Shown here: piece by piece, positions 26,058 through 35,079 of the stretch | How positions within the stretch are numbered: position 1 is the first letter of the stretch | Layout: every line of letters begins with the position of its first letter | Origin: Chloroflexota bacterium | GTDB taxonomy: Bacteria > Chloroflexota > Dehalococcoidia > Bin125 | Direction of reading: 5' to 3' | Assembly (NCBI GenBank): GCA_028875225.1 | Contig: JAPPFB010000023.1 | Span: forward strand, 39,975-88,900 | DNA: 48,926 bases | Translations under genes and position numbers: made by a program | The notes under the pieces: model-generated | The model's input: the letters and a program-made list of their open reading frames with translations, nothing else | Database searches by the model: none | What the model was told of the DNA's origin: nothing

Positions 26058-27218
26058 ATGTCCATTCCCGCCCATCCGTTTTCCGAGTACGAGTCGCATC
26101 CGCTGGTCGAGGCGGCGCGGGAACTGGAGCCGTCGATTCGCGCGTGCGCAGACGAAATCGAGCGTCTGGGCAACGTGCCCGCCGAGCTAATCGACGCAGT
26201 TACCGACCGCGGACTGTTTCGCATGAATATTCCCGCTCGCAGCTATGGCGAGCAGGCCCATCCATTGGTGGTATTCCACGCGATCGAAGCGCTGGCCCAC
26301 GCCGACGCCTCGACCGCGTGGGTCGTGATGATCGCCAGTGAGGTTTCATTGCTCGCCGCCTGGCTGCCCAATGCGGTGCTCAGCCAGATGATCGGTGGCG
26401 AGGAGCCCGGCGGGCCGAGATGTCGCATTGTGGGCTCGTCGCGGGTGATGACGACGGCGGAACCCGATGTGTCCGGTTTCCGGCTCAGCGGCCGGCTCAA
26501 CTTCGTCAGCGGCGTTGAACATGCCACTCATGTGGTGGCGACGTTCATTGACTTTGAGGACCAAGTGCGTTTCGCGCTCCTGCCTCGCCGTGCCGGCACA
26601 GTCATCGACACCTGGGACGCGATGGGTCTGCAGGGCACCGGCAGCCACGACTGGGAGTTGGATGATGCGTTCGTCCAACGGGGACACACCTGGGCGGCGC
26701 TCGATCCTCCGGCCGCCGAAGGTCCGCACTGGCGCGTTCCCGATCGGTCGCTCGTCGCCTGGATCGCCAACGCCGGGCACGCCGTCGGCACGGCCCAGGG
26801 CGCGTTGGATGATCTTGCCGTGGCCGCATCCGAGGCGACGACGGGCGACAGCTCGGCCTTGCGTGACCGGGAGCCATTCCGGCTTGAGTTCGCCCGTGCC
26901 CAGGCGGAAGTGGCCGCGGCCCGCGCGTTTGTCCAGGAAGCCTGGACACGCGCCTGGCCGACCGTGGAATCGGGCGAACCTGATCCGAGCCTGCTGGCCA
27001 GGTGCCGCTTGGCCAACGTTCACGCGGTGCACGCCTGCGCCGCCGCGGTCGAGCGTCTGTTCCGCGCCAGCGGCACGAACGCCGCGCGCAGAAGCTGGAC
27101 CCTGGAGCGGCGCTGGCGCGACCTGCAGACGGCGCGGCAGCATGGCGCGGCGCTGGATTGGAACTTCGACGCCGGCATTCGTCCGACGCTCGGATTGCCT
27201 GCCCGGCGCGCCCGCTAG
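26058..27218 (+). CDS. Acyl-CoA dehydrogenase-fold flavoprotein (HsaA/group D monooxygenase-like)
   Basis: This 386-residue protein has the all-alpha N-terminal, beta middle and alpha C-terminal layout of the acyl-CoA dehydrogenase superfamily. The N-terminal part (residues 30-65) is of the AcylCoA_dh_N type. SGRLNFVSGVEHATHVVATF in the middle is the family's flavin-contact strand. The C-terminal helices resemble the two-component flavin monooxygenase branch (HsaA, DszC-like), with YGEQAHPLVVFHAIEALAHADASTAW. It lacks an obvious catalytic Glu of true dehydrogenases. The substrate is unknown, possibly aromatic or sulfur-containing. Confidence 0.78.
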   Translation: MSIPAHPFSEYESHPLVEAARELEPSIRACADEIERLGNVPAELIDAVTDRGLFRMNIPARSYGEQAHPLVVFHAIEALAHADASTAWVVMIASEVSLLAAWLPNAVLSQMIGGEEPGGPRCRIVGSSRVMTTAEPDVSGFRLSGRLNFVSGVEHATHVVATFIDFEDQVRFALLPRRAGTVIDTWDAMGLQGTGSHDWELDDAFVQRGHTWAALDPPAAEGPHWRVPDRSLVAWIANAGHAVGTAQGALDDLAVAASEATTGDSSALRDREPFRLEFARAQAEVAAARAFVQEAWTRAWPTVESGEPDPSLLARCRLANVHAVHACAAAVERLFRASGTNAARRSWTLERRWRDLQTARQHGAALDWNFDAGIRPTLGLPARRAR

Positions 27219-27347
27219 GTCGACGGTCCGGCAGGATCCGTGCAGGATTCGTACAAATTTGGTGTTGTGGCTTAGCATGGCCCCATCAGAGCGGCTGGAC
27301 GGGTGCGCATGCTCGTTTGAGTTCCAGCCGATTCGCGTGGGAGACGT

Positions 27348-29945
27348 ATGGCCGGTCCGTTGGAGGGAATCACTGTTCTGGATCTGACCAGCGGCACCGC
27401 TGGTCCCTACGCGACGAAGCTGCTCGCCGACTACGGAGCGAGAGTGATCAAGGCCGAGCCCCGTGGCGGCGACCCGTCGCGCGGCTCCGGCCCGTTCCCA
27501 GACAACAAATCGAATCCCGAGGCCTCCGGCCTCTTCATGCACCTCAACACCAACAAGCAGTCAATCGTGCTCGATCCGCATACGGACGACGGCGCGGCCA
27601 CGGTTCGTCGGCTGGCCCAGATGGTCGACGTCGTGGTCGAGGCCTTGCCCCCCGGTGAGGCCGAAGCGGCCGGCTGGGGCTGGCAGACTCTCCACTCGAT
27701 CAATCCAAAGCTGGTTCTCTGCTCGATCACGCCGTTCGGGCAGACAGGTCCATACCGCAACTACCGCGGCTCTGAAATCACGATGCAGGCAATCGGCGGA
27801 CCCTTGCACGCCACCGGCGCGGCCGATCGAGAGCCAATCAAGGTGGCCGGCCACTACGCTGGCTATCACGCCGGCGCAACCGCCGCCTTCGCAATCCTGC
27901 TGGCGCTGAAGCGCGTCAATAGCGATGAGCTCGCCGGCGACTGGATCGATATCTCGGTCTACCGCTGTCAGGCCGGGTGCCGAGATCGGCGAACCATTCA
28001 ATTGGTTGCAGCTGAGTACAGCGGCGTATCGCCGGGTCGCGCAATGCCCGCCAGGCGACTGGTCGGCTTCGGGATGTATCCCTGCGCCGACGGATTCGTC
28101 AACATCGTTGGTTCGGGTAACCGGATGCCTCGGCTGCTGCGCTGGATCGGGCGAGAAGACCTGCTTGAGGACGAGGATTTCCTGGCCGGGCCGCGCTCGG
28201 GATCGGGATTTGGCGCCAAAGTCGACGAAGCTGTGGGGGCGCACCTGTCGGAACTCGGCAAGGTCGAGGCGGTCGCCTCGGCGCAGGCGGCCGGTCTGCT
28301 GGCCGGAGCCGTGATGACTGTCCGCGACGTGCTCAGCGATCCGCAGCTGGAATCTCGAGACTGGTGGCATCAGATCACCCATTGGCATGGCTCGCCGCTG
28401 CCCTATCCCGGTTTCCCGTTCCGGATGAGTGAATCGCATCCGCCTCGCCCGAAGCGTTCGCCCAGGCTTGGAGAACATTCCCGGGTCGTGCTCGACCTGA
28501 CCCCGCCCGATCCGCTTGAAGATCAACGACATCCCCTGCCCGAAGGGCCGTCGAGTTCATTGCACTTGCCCCTGGAAGGGATTCGGGTCGCGGCGATCAC
28601 CGTCGTCTGGGCTGGGCCGCACGTCGCTCAGTTGCTCGGCGAGTGGGGCGCGGACGTGATCAACGTCGAACCGGTCAACCGGATCCAGCCGTACACGCGT
28701 GGCGCGGACAACGTCCAGTCTCGCGAGACCTTGCTGCGCGGCGCGGAGATTGGCGTTCAGCCTCAGTATCCGGACGCCGATCCGGGAGACGATCCCTGGA
28801 ACCGGTTTGCATCCTTCAACTCGCATGCCCGTAACAAGCGTTCGATGACCTGCGACATCATGTCGCCGGAGGGCCGTGAGGCGCTCTTCAAACTGATCAG
28901 GCATTGCGATGTGCTGGTCGAAAACAACGTGCCGACCACCATGGACAAGGCGGGCATCTCCTGGGATGTGCTCCGCGAGATCAATCCCCGGCTGATCATG
29001 CTGCGCATGCCGGCGTTCGGGCTGGAGGGTCCATATTCCTCCTACCGCGCATTCGGCCTGCACGTCGAGGCGATGGTTGGACACACGCACTTGCGCGGAT
29101 ATCCCGATCGCGGACCTGAAGGAATCGGCGAGACCCTGGCCAGCGACGGACTCTCAGGCGTGCAGGGCGCTGTCGCCGTGCTCATGGCGCTACGGCACCG
29201 AGAGCAGACGGGTCTCGGACAACAGATCGAGATGCCGCTCAACGAAGGGTTCATCCCAACGCTCGCCGAGTATCTCTTCGAGTACTCGATGAACGGCGTC
29301 AATCCGCCGCCGCAGGGCAACAGCCACCCCATCCGTGCTCCCTACGGCGTGTACCCCTGCCGCGGCGACGATCAGTGGATCGCGATTGACGTCGGTTCCG
29401 ACGCCGAGTTCGTGACCCTTTGCGATTCTCTCGCCGCTGGTCCGGGGGAATCCTCAGTGCAATCCGAACTGGCCCACGCGCCGCTGGACACCCGATTCGC
29501 ACACGCGAATGCGCGGCTGGCCAACTCTGACGCGCTGGATGAACTGATCGCGCAGGAGACGAAGGTCTGGAACAAGGAGGACCTGTTCCACAAACTTCAG
29601 GCCGCCGGCATCTGTGCGGGGCCGTTGAACGACCCGTTCGACGCGCTCTCGGATCGGCACCTGCGCGAAGTGGGCTTCTTCGAACAGATGACGATCGACG
29701 GCGTCGGCACGCATCGCTACCCCGGTCTGACCTTCACCATGAACCGCACGCCGAATCAATTGCGCACGCCGCCGCCAAAGCTGGGCGAGCACAACCGAGA
29801 GATCTATTGCGACCTGTTGGGCTACTCAGACGACGAGGTCGCAGAGTTAGAGGCGAAGGGCCTCGTCGGAACCGCATATCCCGACGAACTTCTGCCCGCA
29901 CAGTTTCGAGCCGATACCGCAAGCACCGACCATCCGAAGGAGTGA
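27348..29945 (+). CDS. Tandem-domain CaiB/BaiF (type III) CoA-transferase
   Basis: This 865-residue protein holds two type III CoA-transferase domains (about residues 5-380 and 405-845). The N-domain opens LEGITVLDLTSGTAGPYATK and the C-domain LEGIRVAAITVVWAGPHVAQ. At the position of the catalytic Asp, the C-domain has Asp600 in ASDGLSGVQGA. The N-domain has Gly172 in HYAGYHAGATAA instead. Only the second half is thus expected to form the aspartyl-CoA intermediate, judged by my own alignment. GGGAG precedes the ATG. The next gene starts 2 bases after the stop, so this is an operon for CoA activation of an organic acid. Confidence 0.92.
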   Translation: MAGPLEGITVLDLTSGTAGPYATKLLADYGARVIKAEPRGGDPSRGSGPFPDNKSNPEASGLFMHLNTNKQSIVLDPHTDDGAATVRRLAQMVDVVVEALPPGEAEAAGWGWQTLHSINPKLVLCSITPFGQTGPYRNYRGSEITMQAIGGPLHATGAADREPIKVAGHYAGYHAGATAAFAILLALKRVNSDELAGDWIDISVYRCQAGCRDRRTIQLVAAEYSGVSPGRAMPARRLVGFGMYPCADGFVNIVGSGNRMPRLLRWIGREDLLEDEDFLAGPRSGSGFGAKVDEAVGAHLSELGKVEAVASAQAAGLLAGAVMTVRDVLSDPQLESRDWWHQITHWHGSPLPYPGFPFRMSESHPPRPKRSPRLGEHSRVVLDLTPPDPLEDQRHPLPEGPSSSLHLPLEGIRVAAITVVWAGPHVAQLLGEWGADVINVEPVNRIQPYTRGADNVQSRETLLRGAEIGVQPQYPDADPGDDPWNRFASFNSHARNKRSMTCDIMSPEGREALFKLIRHCDVLVENNVPTTMDKAGISWDVLREINPRLIMLRMPAFGLEGPYSSYRAFGLHVEAMVGHTHLRGYPDRGPEGIGETLASDGLSGVQGAVAVLMALRHREQTGLGQQIEMPLNEGFIPTLAEYLFEYSMNGVNPPPQGNSHPIRAPYGVYPCRGDDQWIAIDVGSDAEFVTLCDSLAAGPGESSVQSELAHAPLDTRFAHANARLANSDALDELIAQETKVWNKEDLFHKLQAAGICAGPLNDPFDALSDRHLREVGFFEQMTIDGVGTHRYPGLTFTMNRTPNQLRTPPPKLGEHNREIYCDLLGYSDDEVAELEAKGLVGTAYPDELLPAQFRADTASTDHPKE

Positions 29946-29947
29946 TC

Positions 29948-30541
29948 ATGCCCCGACTCGGACCACAGACATTCGACACGCTCGACGACGCTCAGCGAGT
30001 GCTCTGGGAGAACATCACCACCGGACCTCGAGGCAATCCGGAACGCGAGCACGGCGGTCTGGCCGGAGCGGACGGCGCGCTGATTGGGCCATTCAATGCG
30101 CTCTTCCTCTCGCCCGGGCTCGGCGACGCGATCCAGAAGCTGGGCGCGGCGATCAGATACCAGACCTCGCTGCCGCCCGATCTGCTCGAGGTCGCGATCT
30201 GCACGATGGGCGGGCACTGGCGGGCCAACTTCGAGTTCTGGGCCCACGCGCGCCTGGCCAAGAACGCGGGCGTGTCCGAAGGAGCGATTGACGCCATCCG
30301 TGACGGCGAGCGACCGTTCTTCGGCGACGATCGTCAGCAGGCCGTCTACCAGTTCGGCCGCGAGTTGATCGAGAGTCAGCGCGTCTCGGATGAGACCTAC
30401 GAGGCGCTCAAGGGCATGATCGGGGAGAGCGGCGTCTTCGAGGTCGCCTCTGTGATGGGTTACTACGCCCTGGTCTCGATTGGCCTGAACAGCTTCAACG
30501 TGGCCATGCCGCCGGGCGTCGATGCGCCCTTCGCGGACTGA
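29948..30541 (+). CDS. Carboxymuconolactone decarboxylase (CMD) family protein
   Basis: This 197-residue protein is of the CMD/AhpD-like superfamily. The family core is DLLEVAICTMGGHWRANFEFWAHARLAKNAGVS, with the conserved His at residue 100 and Glu81. The CxxC pair of peroxiredoxin-type AhpD proteins is missing, so a redox role is unlikely. The start at 29948 is chosen for AAGGAG five bases upstream; a longer open frame upstream overlaps the CoA-transferase. It sits between a CoA-transferase gene and a PhyH dioxygenase gene in one operon. It probably acts on a lactone or small acid in the same pathway. Confidence 0.85.
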   Translation: MPRLGPQTFDTLDDAQRVLWENITTGPRGNPEREHGGLAGADGALIGPFNALFLSPGLGDAIQKLGAAIRYQTSLPPDLLEVAICTMGGHWRANFEFWAHARLAKNAGVSEGAIDAIRDGERPFFGDDRQQAVYQFGRELIESQRVSDETYEALKGMIGESGVFEVASVMGYYALVSIGLNSFNVAMPPGVDAPFAD

Positions 30542-30546
30542 CCAAC

Positions 30547-31407
30547 ATGTCGCCAATCCTCACCGACGCCGATCGCGCGTTCTTCGATCAGAACGGCTAT
30601 CTCGTTGTCAGGAACCTGATTCCTGCCGAGCAAGTGGACGCAGTCGTCGACTCAATTTGGAACTTCCTCGAGTTCGACCGCGACGATCCGTCGGACTGGT
30701 ACCGCGACCCGCACCGCGCCAACGGGATGGTCGAGATGTATCACGACCAGGCGCTCTGGGATGTGCGTCAGAATCCGGCGGTACACGAGCTGTTTCGGGA
30801 ACTGTTCGGCCGCGACGATCTGTGGGTCTTCATCGACCGCGCCAATCTGAAACCACCTCCGAACGAGGAACGTCCCGAGTACGACCATCACGGCATGGTC
30901 CACTGGGACATCGATGTCCGCGAGACGCCGACGCCGTTCCTGGTCCAGGGTGTGCTGTATCTCGTCGACACGAAGCAGGGCGAGGGCGGCTTTCAGTGCG
31001 TGCCCGGGCTACATCGTCGTGCGGCCCAGGTGTCGGCCGGCATCTCCGACGAGGATCTGCGTCACCAGCAACTGCACGAACGATTTCCCGAGCAGATCGG
31101 GCCGCCGATCGAGGTGGAGGCTGAGGCCGGCGACTTCATCATCTGGCACTCGGCCCTGCCCCACGGCAACAGCCGCAACTTCTCGGACAGGCCGCGTCTG
31201 GCCCAGTACGTTCGCATGTTCCCGGCCGATCCTGCCGACGAAGAGTTGCGCGAGGCGCGAATCGTCTCCTGGCGCGAGAGCGCGCATCCGGCGTTCCAGA
31301 ACCCGCGCGCATTCCCGGGTGATCCTCGCCGCAAAGAATCGCAGTCGCCGCCGGCCGAGTTGACGCCGCTCGGACGCAAGCTGCTCGGTTTGGACGACTG
31401 GAGCTAG
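30547..31407 (+). CDS. Phytanoyl-CoA dioxygenase (PhyH) family protein
   Basis: This 286-residue Fe(II)/2-oxoglutarate-dependent oxygenase hydroxylates a small or CoA-linked substrate in the cytoplasm. The iron-binding triad is His119 and Asp121 (HWD) with distal His206 (LPHGNSRN). The 2-oxoglutarate-binding Arg lies in DRPRLAQYVRM. It starts 5 bases after the CMD gene and ends the operon. The CoA-transferase, CMD and PhyH set suggests activation, then oxidative attack on a branched or cyclic acid, which is inference. Confidence 0.9.
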   Translation: MSPILTDADRAFFDQNGYLVVRNLIPAEQVDAVVDSIWNFLEFDRDDPSDWYRDPHRANGMVEMYHDQALWDVRQNPAVHELFRELFGRDDLWVFIDRANLKPPPNEERPEYDHHGMVHWDIDVRETPTPFLVQGVLYLVDTKQGEGGFQCVPGLHRRAAQVSAGISDEDLRHQQLHERFPEQIGPPIEVEAEAGDFIIWHSALPHGNSRNFSDRPRLAQYVRMFPADPADEELREARIVSWRESAHPAFQNPRAFPGDPRRKESQSPPAELTPLGRKLLGLDDWS

Positions 31408-31421
31408 TTCTCCCGCCTCCG

Positions 31422-31447
31422 ATGCCCCGCACTTGATGCGGGGCCCA
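31422..31447. repeat. REP-like palindrome, TGCCCCGC type
   Basis: GCCCCGC and GCGGGGC pair around ACTTGAT, followed by CCAG. The same element recurs at 36551, 36831 and, with an insert, at 37091 and (inverted) 48685. It lies just after the PhyH stop codon. A related half-element (CTGCGTCAGGCGCGGGGCATC) is at about 31568-31590. Confidence 0.65.
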
Positions 31448-31607
31448 GGGCAGTTCGCGGACTAAGGAAGTCGCAGTCCGCTTCGATACGTCCATAACGA
31501 GTTCTCCTGCGATCAGACATCGACTCGGGTGTTTCCGCCATGCCTCGCTCGACGATCGAGGTCTGGACCCTGCGTCAGGCGCGGGGCATCAAAGGGTTAC
31601 CAATGCT

Positions 31608-32570
31608 TCACTCTGCGAACTCGACAGCCGGCTGCCGCCGCAGCTGCACGAACGAACTGCCAATCACCAGCAGCACGACACCGACCAGCACCTCGTAGCC
31701 GAGCGACTCGCCCAGAATGGCCCAGCTGAAAATCACCCCGAAGATCGGCGCGAACAGCATCGTCGCCGACACCTGCGAGGGGAAGTAGCGCTTGACCAGC
31801 CAGGTGTTGCCGATGAATCCGAACCCGCCAATCACGACCCCTTGGTAAAGCAGCGCGATGATGAACTCGTTCGTCCAGGCAATGCCGCCCGACTCGATGA
31901 ACAGGCCGGCCAGGCCGAAGATCAGTACCGCCGCGACCGACTGCGTCATCAGCAGCCGGGCCGGGTGAATGCTCTGCGAAAAGTGCGACAGATAGACCTG
32001 CCGCGCCGCCAGCAACGCCGCTGAGCCGACCGTCATCAAGTCGCCCCAGACGCTCGCGCCCGGCGCGCTGAATCCTCCAACAAACACAACGACCACCCCC
32101 GCATACGCGACCAGCAAGCCGCCCGTGCGCCGAGTCGACATCCGGTCGCCCGGAACGAACAGGTGTCCCAGCACCGCCGTCCAGAGCGGGAAGGAGAAGA
32201 TCAGCACCGAGGCGTGACCCGAACTGGTGTTGTCGGCGCCGACGTACATCAGCATCGTCTGCACGACAAACAACACGCCCAGCCCGTACAGCGGTCTTAA
32301 CTCGCTGCGCGTCGGCCTCAGCGGGGTCCTGGTGACGATCGCGTAGCCGATCACGACGACGCCGCCCAGCGCCATCCGGATGGCGCTCAGCCGCAGCGGT
32401 CCCACGCCCTCTTCCAGACCGGCCTTGATCGCCGCCGGCTGGCCGCCCCAGAGCAGGACCAGCAGCATCGCCAGCGCACCGGCGCGCAGCGTCAGCGGGC
32501 GTCGAACTTCCAGCGGAGCCGCGACGCCTCTCGGCGCTTCATCCTGAGGAACCGACGGCTGTGTGGACAC
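31608..32570 (-). CDS. EamA/DMT family transporter
   Basis: This 320-residue protein has about ten transmembrane segments arranged as two EamA halves. Halves start at LTLRAGALAMLLVLLWGGQP and GDLMTVGSAALLAARQVYLS. It is a cytoplasmic-membrane exporter or importer of small metabolites. The start used is GTG; GGAG is too close to act as a normal ribosome site, so the true start may differ. It follows the BNR gene by 26 bases on the same strand and may be part of the MoaD-BNR operon. Substrate unknown. Confidence 0.88.
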   Translation of the reverse strand: MSTQPSVPQDEAPRGVAAPLEVRRPLTLRAGALAMLLVLLWGGQPAAIKAGLEEGVGPLRLSAIRMALGGVVVIGYAIVTRTPLRPTRSELRPLYGLGVLFVVQTMLMYVGADNTSSGHASVLIFSFPLWTAVLGHLFVPGDRMSTRRTGGLLVAYAGVVVVFVGGFSAPGASVWGDLMTVGSAALLAARQVYLSHFSQSIHPARLLMTQSVAAVLIFGLAGLFIESGGIAWTNEFIIALLYQGVVIGGFGFIGNTWLVKRYFPSQVSATMLFAPIFGVIFSWAILGESLGYEVLVGVVLLVIGSSFVQLRRQPAVEFAE

Positions 32571-32596
32571 GCTCCGAAGATACGCGCAGGGTTGCG

Positions 32597-33676
32597 TCAG
32601 TCGCTGTTGTCGAGTTGCCAGGCTCGCACGGCGGTGATCGGAGCCAGGTGCTCTCTCAGCAGCGACCAGCTGTCGCCGCCATCGATCGAGCCGTACAACT
32701 CACCGCCGCTCGATCCGAAGTACAGCCCCAGCGGATCGCAGGAGTCCTGTCCCAGCGCGTGCCGGTAGACCGTGTGGAAGAAGTCGGATTGCGGGAGTCC
32801 CTGGTCCAGGCGCTCCCAGTGCTCACCGGCGTCTCGGGTGCGAAACACGGCGAGTTCGCCGCCATACGGCATCCGCGCCTGATCGGAATCGTGCGGGATG
32901 AAGTAGCAGACGTCGGGATCGGTCGGGTCGATCGCGGTGGGAAAGCCAAACTCGCCGGGCAGGCCGTCGCTGACCTTGATCCAGTTCCGGCCGTCGTCAT
33001 CCGATCGGTACTGGCCGAAATGATTCTGCTGCCAGAGCCGTCCCTGCTGCATCGGATGGGCGAACAGCGAATGCACGCAGGGCGCGGTGTCCTGCATGTC
33101 GGGTGGCAGATGGTCCGACACGATTCCGCTGTTTCGCGCCTCCCAGGTTTGTCCGCCGTCGTATGAGGCGTAGATCCCGGTCGCCGAACCGCCCACGATG
33201 ACCCGGTCGGGATTGTCGGCGTCAACCGCGATGTGGTGAATCACCAGTCCCGCCGCGCCCGGCTCCCAGTACTTGCGGTAGGGATGTTGGCTGAGGGACG
33301 TCATTTCCTGCCAGGATTCGCCGTCGTCCTCCGACCTGAACATGGCGCCGGGCATGATCCCGGCGTAGAGCAGCCCGTCGCGACCGCCCGGTTCGATCAT
33401 CCAGATCGCTTCCACCGAGCGTTCCCCGTCGTCGAATGCGGGCGTCCCCGCCTCGACCCAGCTCTCACCCCAGTCGGTTGAGTAATGCAGTCGCGGTCCC
33501 CATTGCCAGTGACTCGCCGAGCACCAGATCTTGCCGCTCCGCGCGTCGAGCATCGTGTAGTCGACGATCCAACCGGCGCGCTGCAGCTCGGACCACTCCC
33601 AGCTCGTGCGATCGGCGGAACTTCTGCCGATCAGAAGTCCTTTGCGCGTGCTGACCAACAGCCCTGCTTCACTCAT
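32597..33676 (-). CDS. BNR/Asp-box repeat beta-propeller protein (sialidase-like)
   Basis: This 359-residue protein carries six Asp-box motifs of type SxDxGxxW: STDWGESW, SEDDGESW, SYDGGQTW, SDDDGRNW, TRDAGEHW and SIDGGDSW. They fit a six-bladed propeller. It has no signal peptide and no clear sialidase catalytic triad, so it is probably an intracellular propeller, not a glycosidase. Its ATG overlaps the stop codon of the MoaD-like gene (ATGA, 33673-33676), so the two are translationally coupled. That pairing suggests a joint role; the reaction is unknown. Confidence 0.85.
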   Translation of the reverse strand: MSEAGLLVSTRKGLLIGRSSADRTSWEWSELQRAGWIVDYTMLDARSGKIWCSASHWQWGPRLHYSTDWGESWVEAGTPAFDDGERSVEAIWMIEPGGRDGLLYAGIMPGAMFRSEDDGESWQEMTSLSQHPYRKYWEPGAAGLVIHHIAVDADNPDRVIVGGSATGIYASYDGGQTWEARNSGIVSDHLPPDMQDTAPCVHSLFAHPMQQGRLWQQNHFGQYRSDDDGRNWIKVSDGLPGEFGFPTAIDPTDPDVCYFIPHDSDQARMPYGGELAVFRTRDAGEHWERLDQGLPQSDFFHTVYRHALGQDSCDPLGLYFGSSGGELYGSIDGGDSWSLLREHLAPITAVRAWQLDNSD

Positions 33677-33984
33677 GAGTTCACCTTCGACCGTTCCGGT
33701 TCTGTTCCCGCTCCGCCGGATACGGCCGGCAGGATGTAGAGCTTGTCGCCTGCCTTGACCGCATCGGAGAGTTCCTGGCGATCGACAATCAGTTCGTCGT
33801 TGATGTAGATGTTGACGTGCTCTCGCAGCCGATGAGCGTCGTCGAGGACGAATCGACGCAACGGCGGATGGATCGCAATCAGGTCATCGAGCGCCTCGCG
33901 AGCCGTTCCACCGTCCACGTTGACCCGTTCGGGTACGTCGACATGCACCCGGAGTCCGCGGGCCATGCGAATCTCAACGCTCAT
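33673..33984 (-). CDS. MoaD/ThiS-like ubiquitin-fold protein with extended C-terminus
   Basis: This 103-residue protein has a ubiquitin-like fold with the usual VNIYINDELIVDRQ and DKLYILPAVSGG motifs. In MoaD and ThiS the diglycine is the last residue pair. Here Gly90-Gly91 is followed by 12 more residues (AGTEPERSKVNS). Processing would be needed before adenylation, or the protein is not activated at all. The start at 33984 is chosen for AGGAGG just upstream; 33999 is an alternative. It is coupled to the BNR protein gene by a 4-base overlap. Confidence 0.85.
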   Translation of the reverse strand: MSVEIRMARGLRVHVDVPERVNVDGGTAREALDDLIAIHPPLRRFVLDDAHRLREHVNIYINDELIVDRQELSDAVKAGDKLYILPAVSGGAGTEPERSKVNS

Positions 33985-34030
33985 CGCTCCTCCTGCCAAC
34001 CGTGTCAGCGTAGCACGAGTGTTTGAGATT

Positions 34031-34036
34031 TATACT
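34031..34036 (+). promoter_or_regulatory. Candidate -10 box for the VOC gene
   Basis: TATACT lies 60 bases before the VOC start codon, in the 111-base gap between divergent genes. A matching -35 at normal spacing is poor. Low-confidence call based on the near-consensus hexamer in GC-rich surroundings. Confidence 0.3.
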
Positions 34037-34095
34037 GCGAGTCGAACAATCCGAAGCGCGAACGCCACGCTCGACGTAATGGAAGTAGGCCAAAC

Positions 34096-34485
34096 ATGAT
34101 TCAGGTCACGGCGATGGACCACATCGTGCTCCGCGTCTCCGATGTCGAGCGCTCACTTGCCTGGTACACCTCCAGGCTTGGCCTCGAGCCGGTCCGCGAA
34201 GCGGAATGGCGCGCAGGTGATTGTCCGTTCCCCTCAGTCCGGATCTCCGCCGACACGATCATCGACCTCATCGACGGCGACGTCGATCACGACAGACGCA
34301 ACCTCGATCACTTCTGCATGGTCGTCAGCGCGGACAGCATGGACGAGATCCGCCGCTCCGGAGACTTCGATATCGTCCGAGACCCCGACTTCGACCTCTT
34401 CGGCGCGCGCGGCATGGCCGACGGCCTCTATATCCGCGATCCGGACGGCAACGAGATTGAGTTGCGAGCCTATCCCGGCGAATAG
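34096..34485 (+). CDS. VOC (glyoxalase/bleomycin-resistance/dioxygenase) family protein
   Basis: This 129-residue protein has the beta-alpha-beta-beta-beta layout of the vicinal oxygen chelate fold. Metal ligands likely include His9 (MDHIVLRVSDVERS), His in NLDHFCMVV and Glu in DPDGNEIELRAY. A glyoxalase, dioxygenase or thiol-dependent resistance role is possible; sequence alone does not separate them. It is followed by a RidA gene 51 bases downstream, both on the plus strand. Confidence 0.88.
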   Translation: MIQVTAMDHIVLRVSDVERSLAWYTSRLGLEPVREAEWRAGDCPFPSVRISADTIIDLIDGDVDHDRRNLDHFCMVVSADSMDEIRRSGDFDIVRDPDFDLFGARGMADGLYIRDPDGNEIELRAYPGE

Positions 34486-34536
34486 CCGATGCTGCGATAG
34501 CCTGAGATTCGATCTGCGAAGCGCTAGGAGCGTGCG

Positions 34537-34998
34537 ATGTCAGCACACAACGCCGACGCCAAAGCCCAGGAGATGGGGCTCGATCTCTCCACCAACCCGC
34601 CGCTGGCCAACTATGTGCCGGCGGTCCGCACGGGCAACCTCGTCTACCTGTCCGGACATGGACCCTTCCAGGACGGCGAGTTAATCCGCGGCAAACTCGG
34701 CGCCGACCTCGATGTCGACGCCGGCTACCAGGCCGCCCGCGCGGTCATGGTCCAACTGCTCGGCTCGCTCCGAGCCGAAATCGGCTCGCTCGACCGCGTT
34801 TCGCGGATCGTCAAGCTGCTCTGCATGGTCAACTGCACGCCCGACTTCGGTAACCATCCCGGCGTCGCCAACGGAGCCTCCGACCTCCTCGTCGAACTCT
34901 TCGGCGAAAGCGGCCGCCACGCCCGCTCCGCCGTCGGCATGCAATCTCTCCCCATGGGCATGTCCGTCGAGATCGAAATGATCGTCGAAATCGAGTAA
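34537..34998 (+). CDS. RidA family (YjgF/YER057c/UK114) protein
   Basis: This 153-residue protein is of the RidA family, which hydrolyses reactive enamine/imine intermediates formed by PLP enzymes. Motifs are NLVYLSGHGPFQDGELIRGKLG and the C-terminal GMSVEIEMIVEIE strand. The LLGSLRAEIGSLDRVSRIVKL helix is typical. It lies in a run of small plus-strand genes after the VOC gene. The two aminotransferases in the window could make the reactive intermediates, which is inference. The length is a little above the ~130 usual for RidA, with extra residues at the N-terminus. Confidence 0.88.
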   Translation: MSAHNADAKAQEMGLDLSTNPPLANYVPAVRTGNLVYLSGHGPFQDGELIRGKLGADLDVDAGYQAARAVMVQLLGSLRAEIGSLDRVSRIVKLLCMVNCTPDFGNHPGVANGASDLLVELFGESGRHARSAVGMQSLPMGMSVEIEMIVEIE

Positions 34999-35012
34999 CC
35001 AAGGAGTTCGTC

Positions 35013-35035
35013 ATACCCGCGCTTGCCGCGGGTAT
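35013..35035. repeat. REP-like palindrome (GTCATACCCGCG type)
   Basis: ATACCCGCG and CGCGGGTAT pair around CTTGC. The flank GTC before and CTCG after match the element at 36441-36463 (ATTCCCGCG/CGCGGGAAT) and, more loosely, that at 21507. It lies between RidA and LLM genes. Confidence 0.6.
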
Positions 35036-35079
35036 CTCGACGATTCGAGCACAGACCGACCACGCGAAAGGCACTCCCC

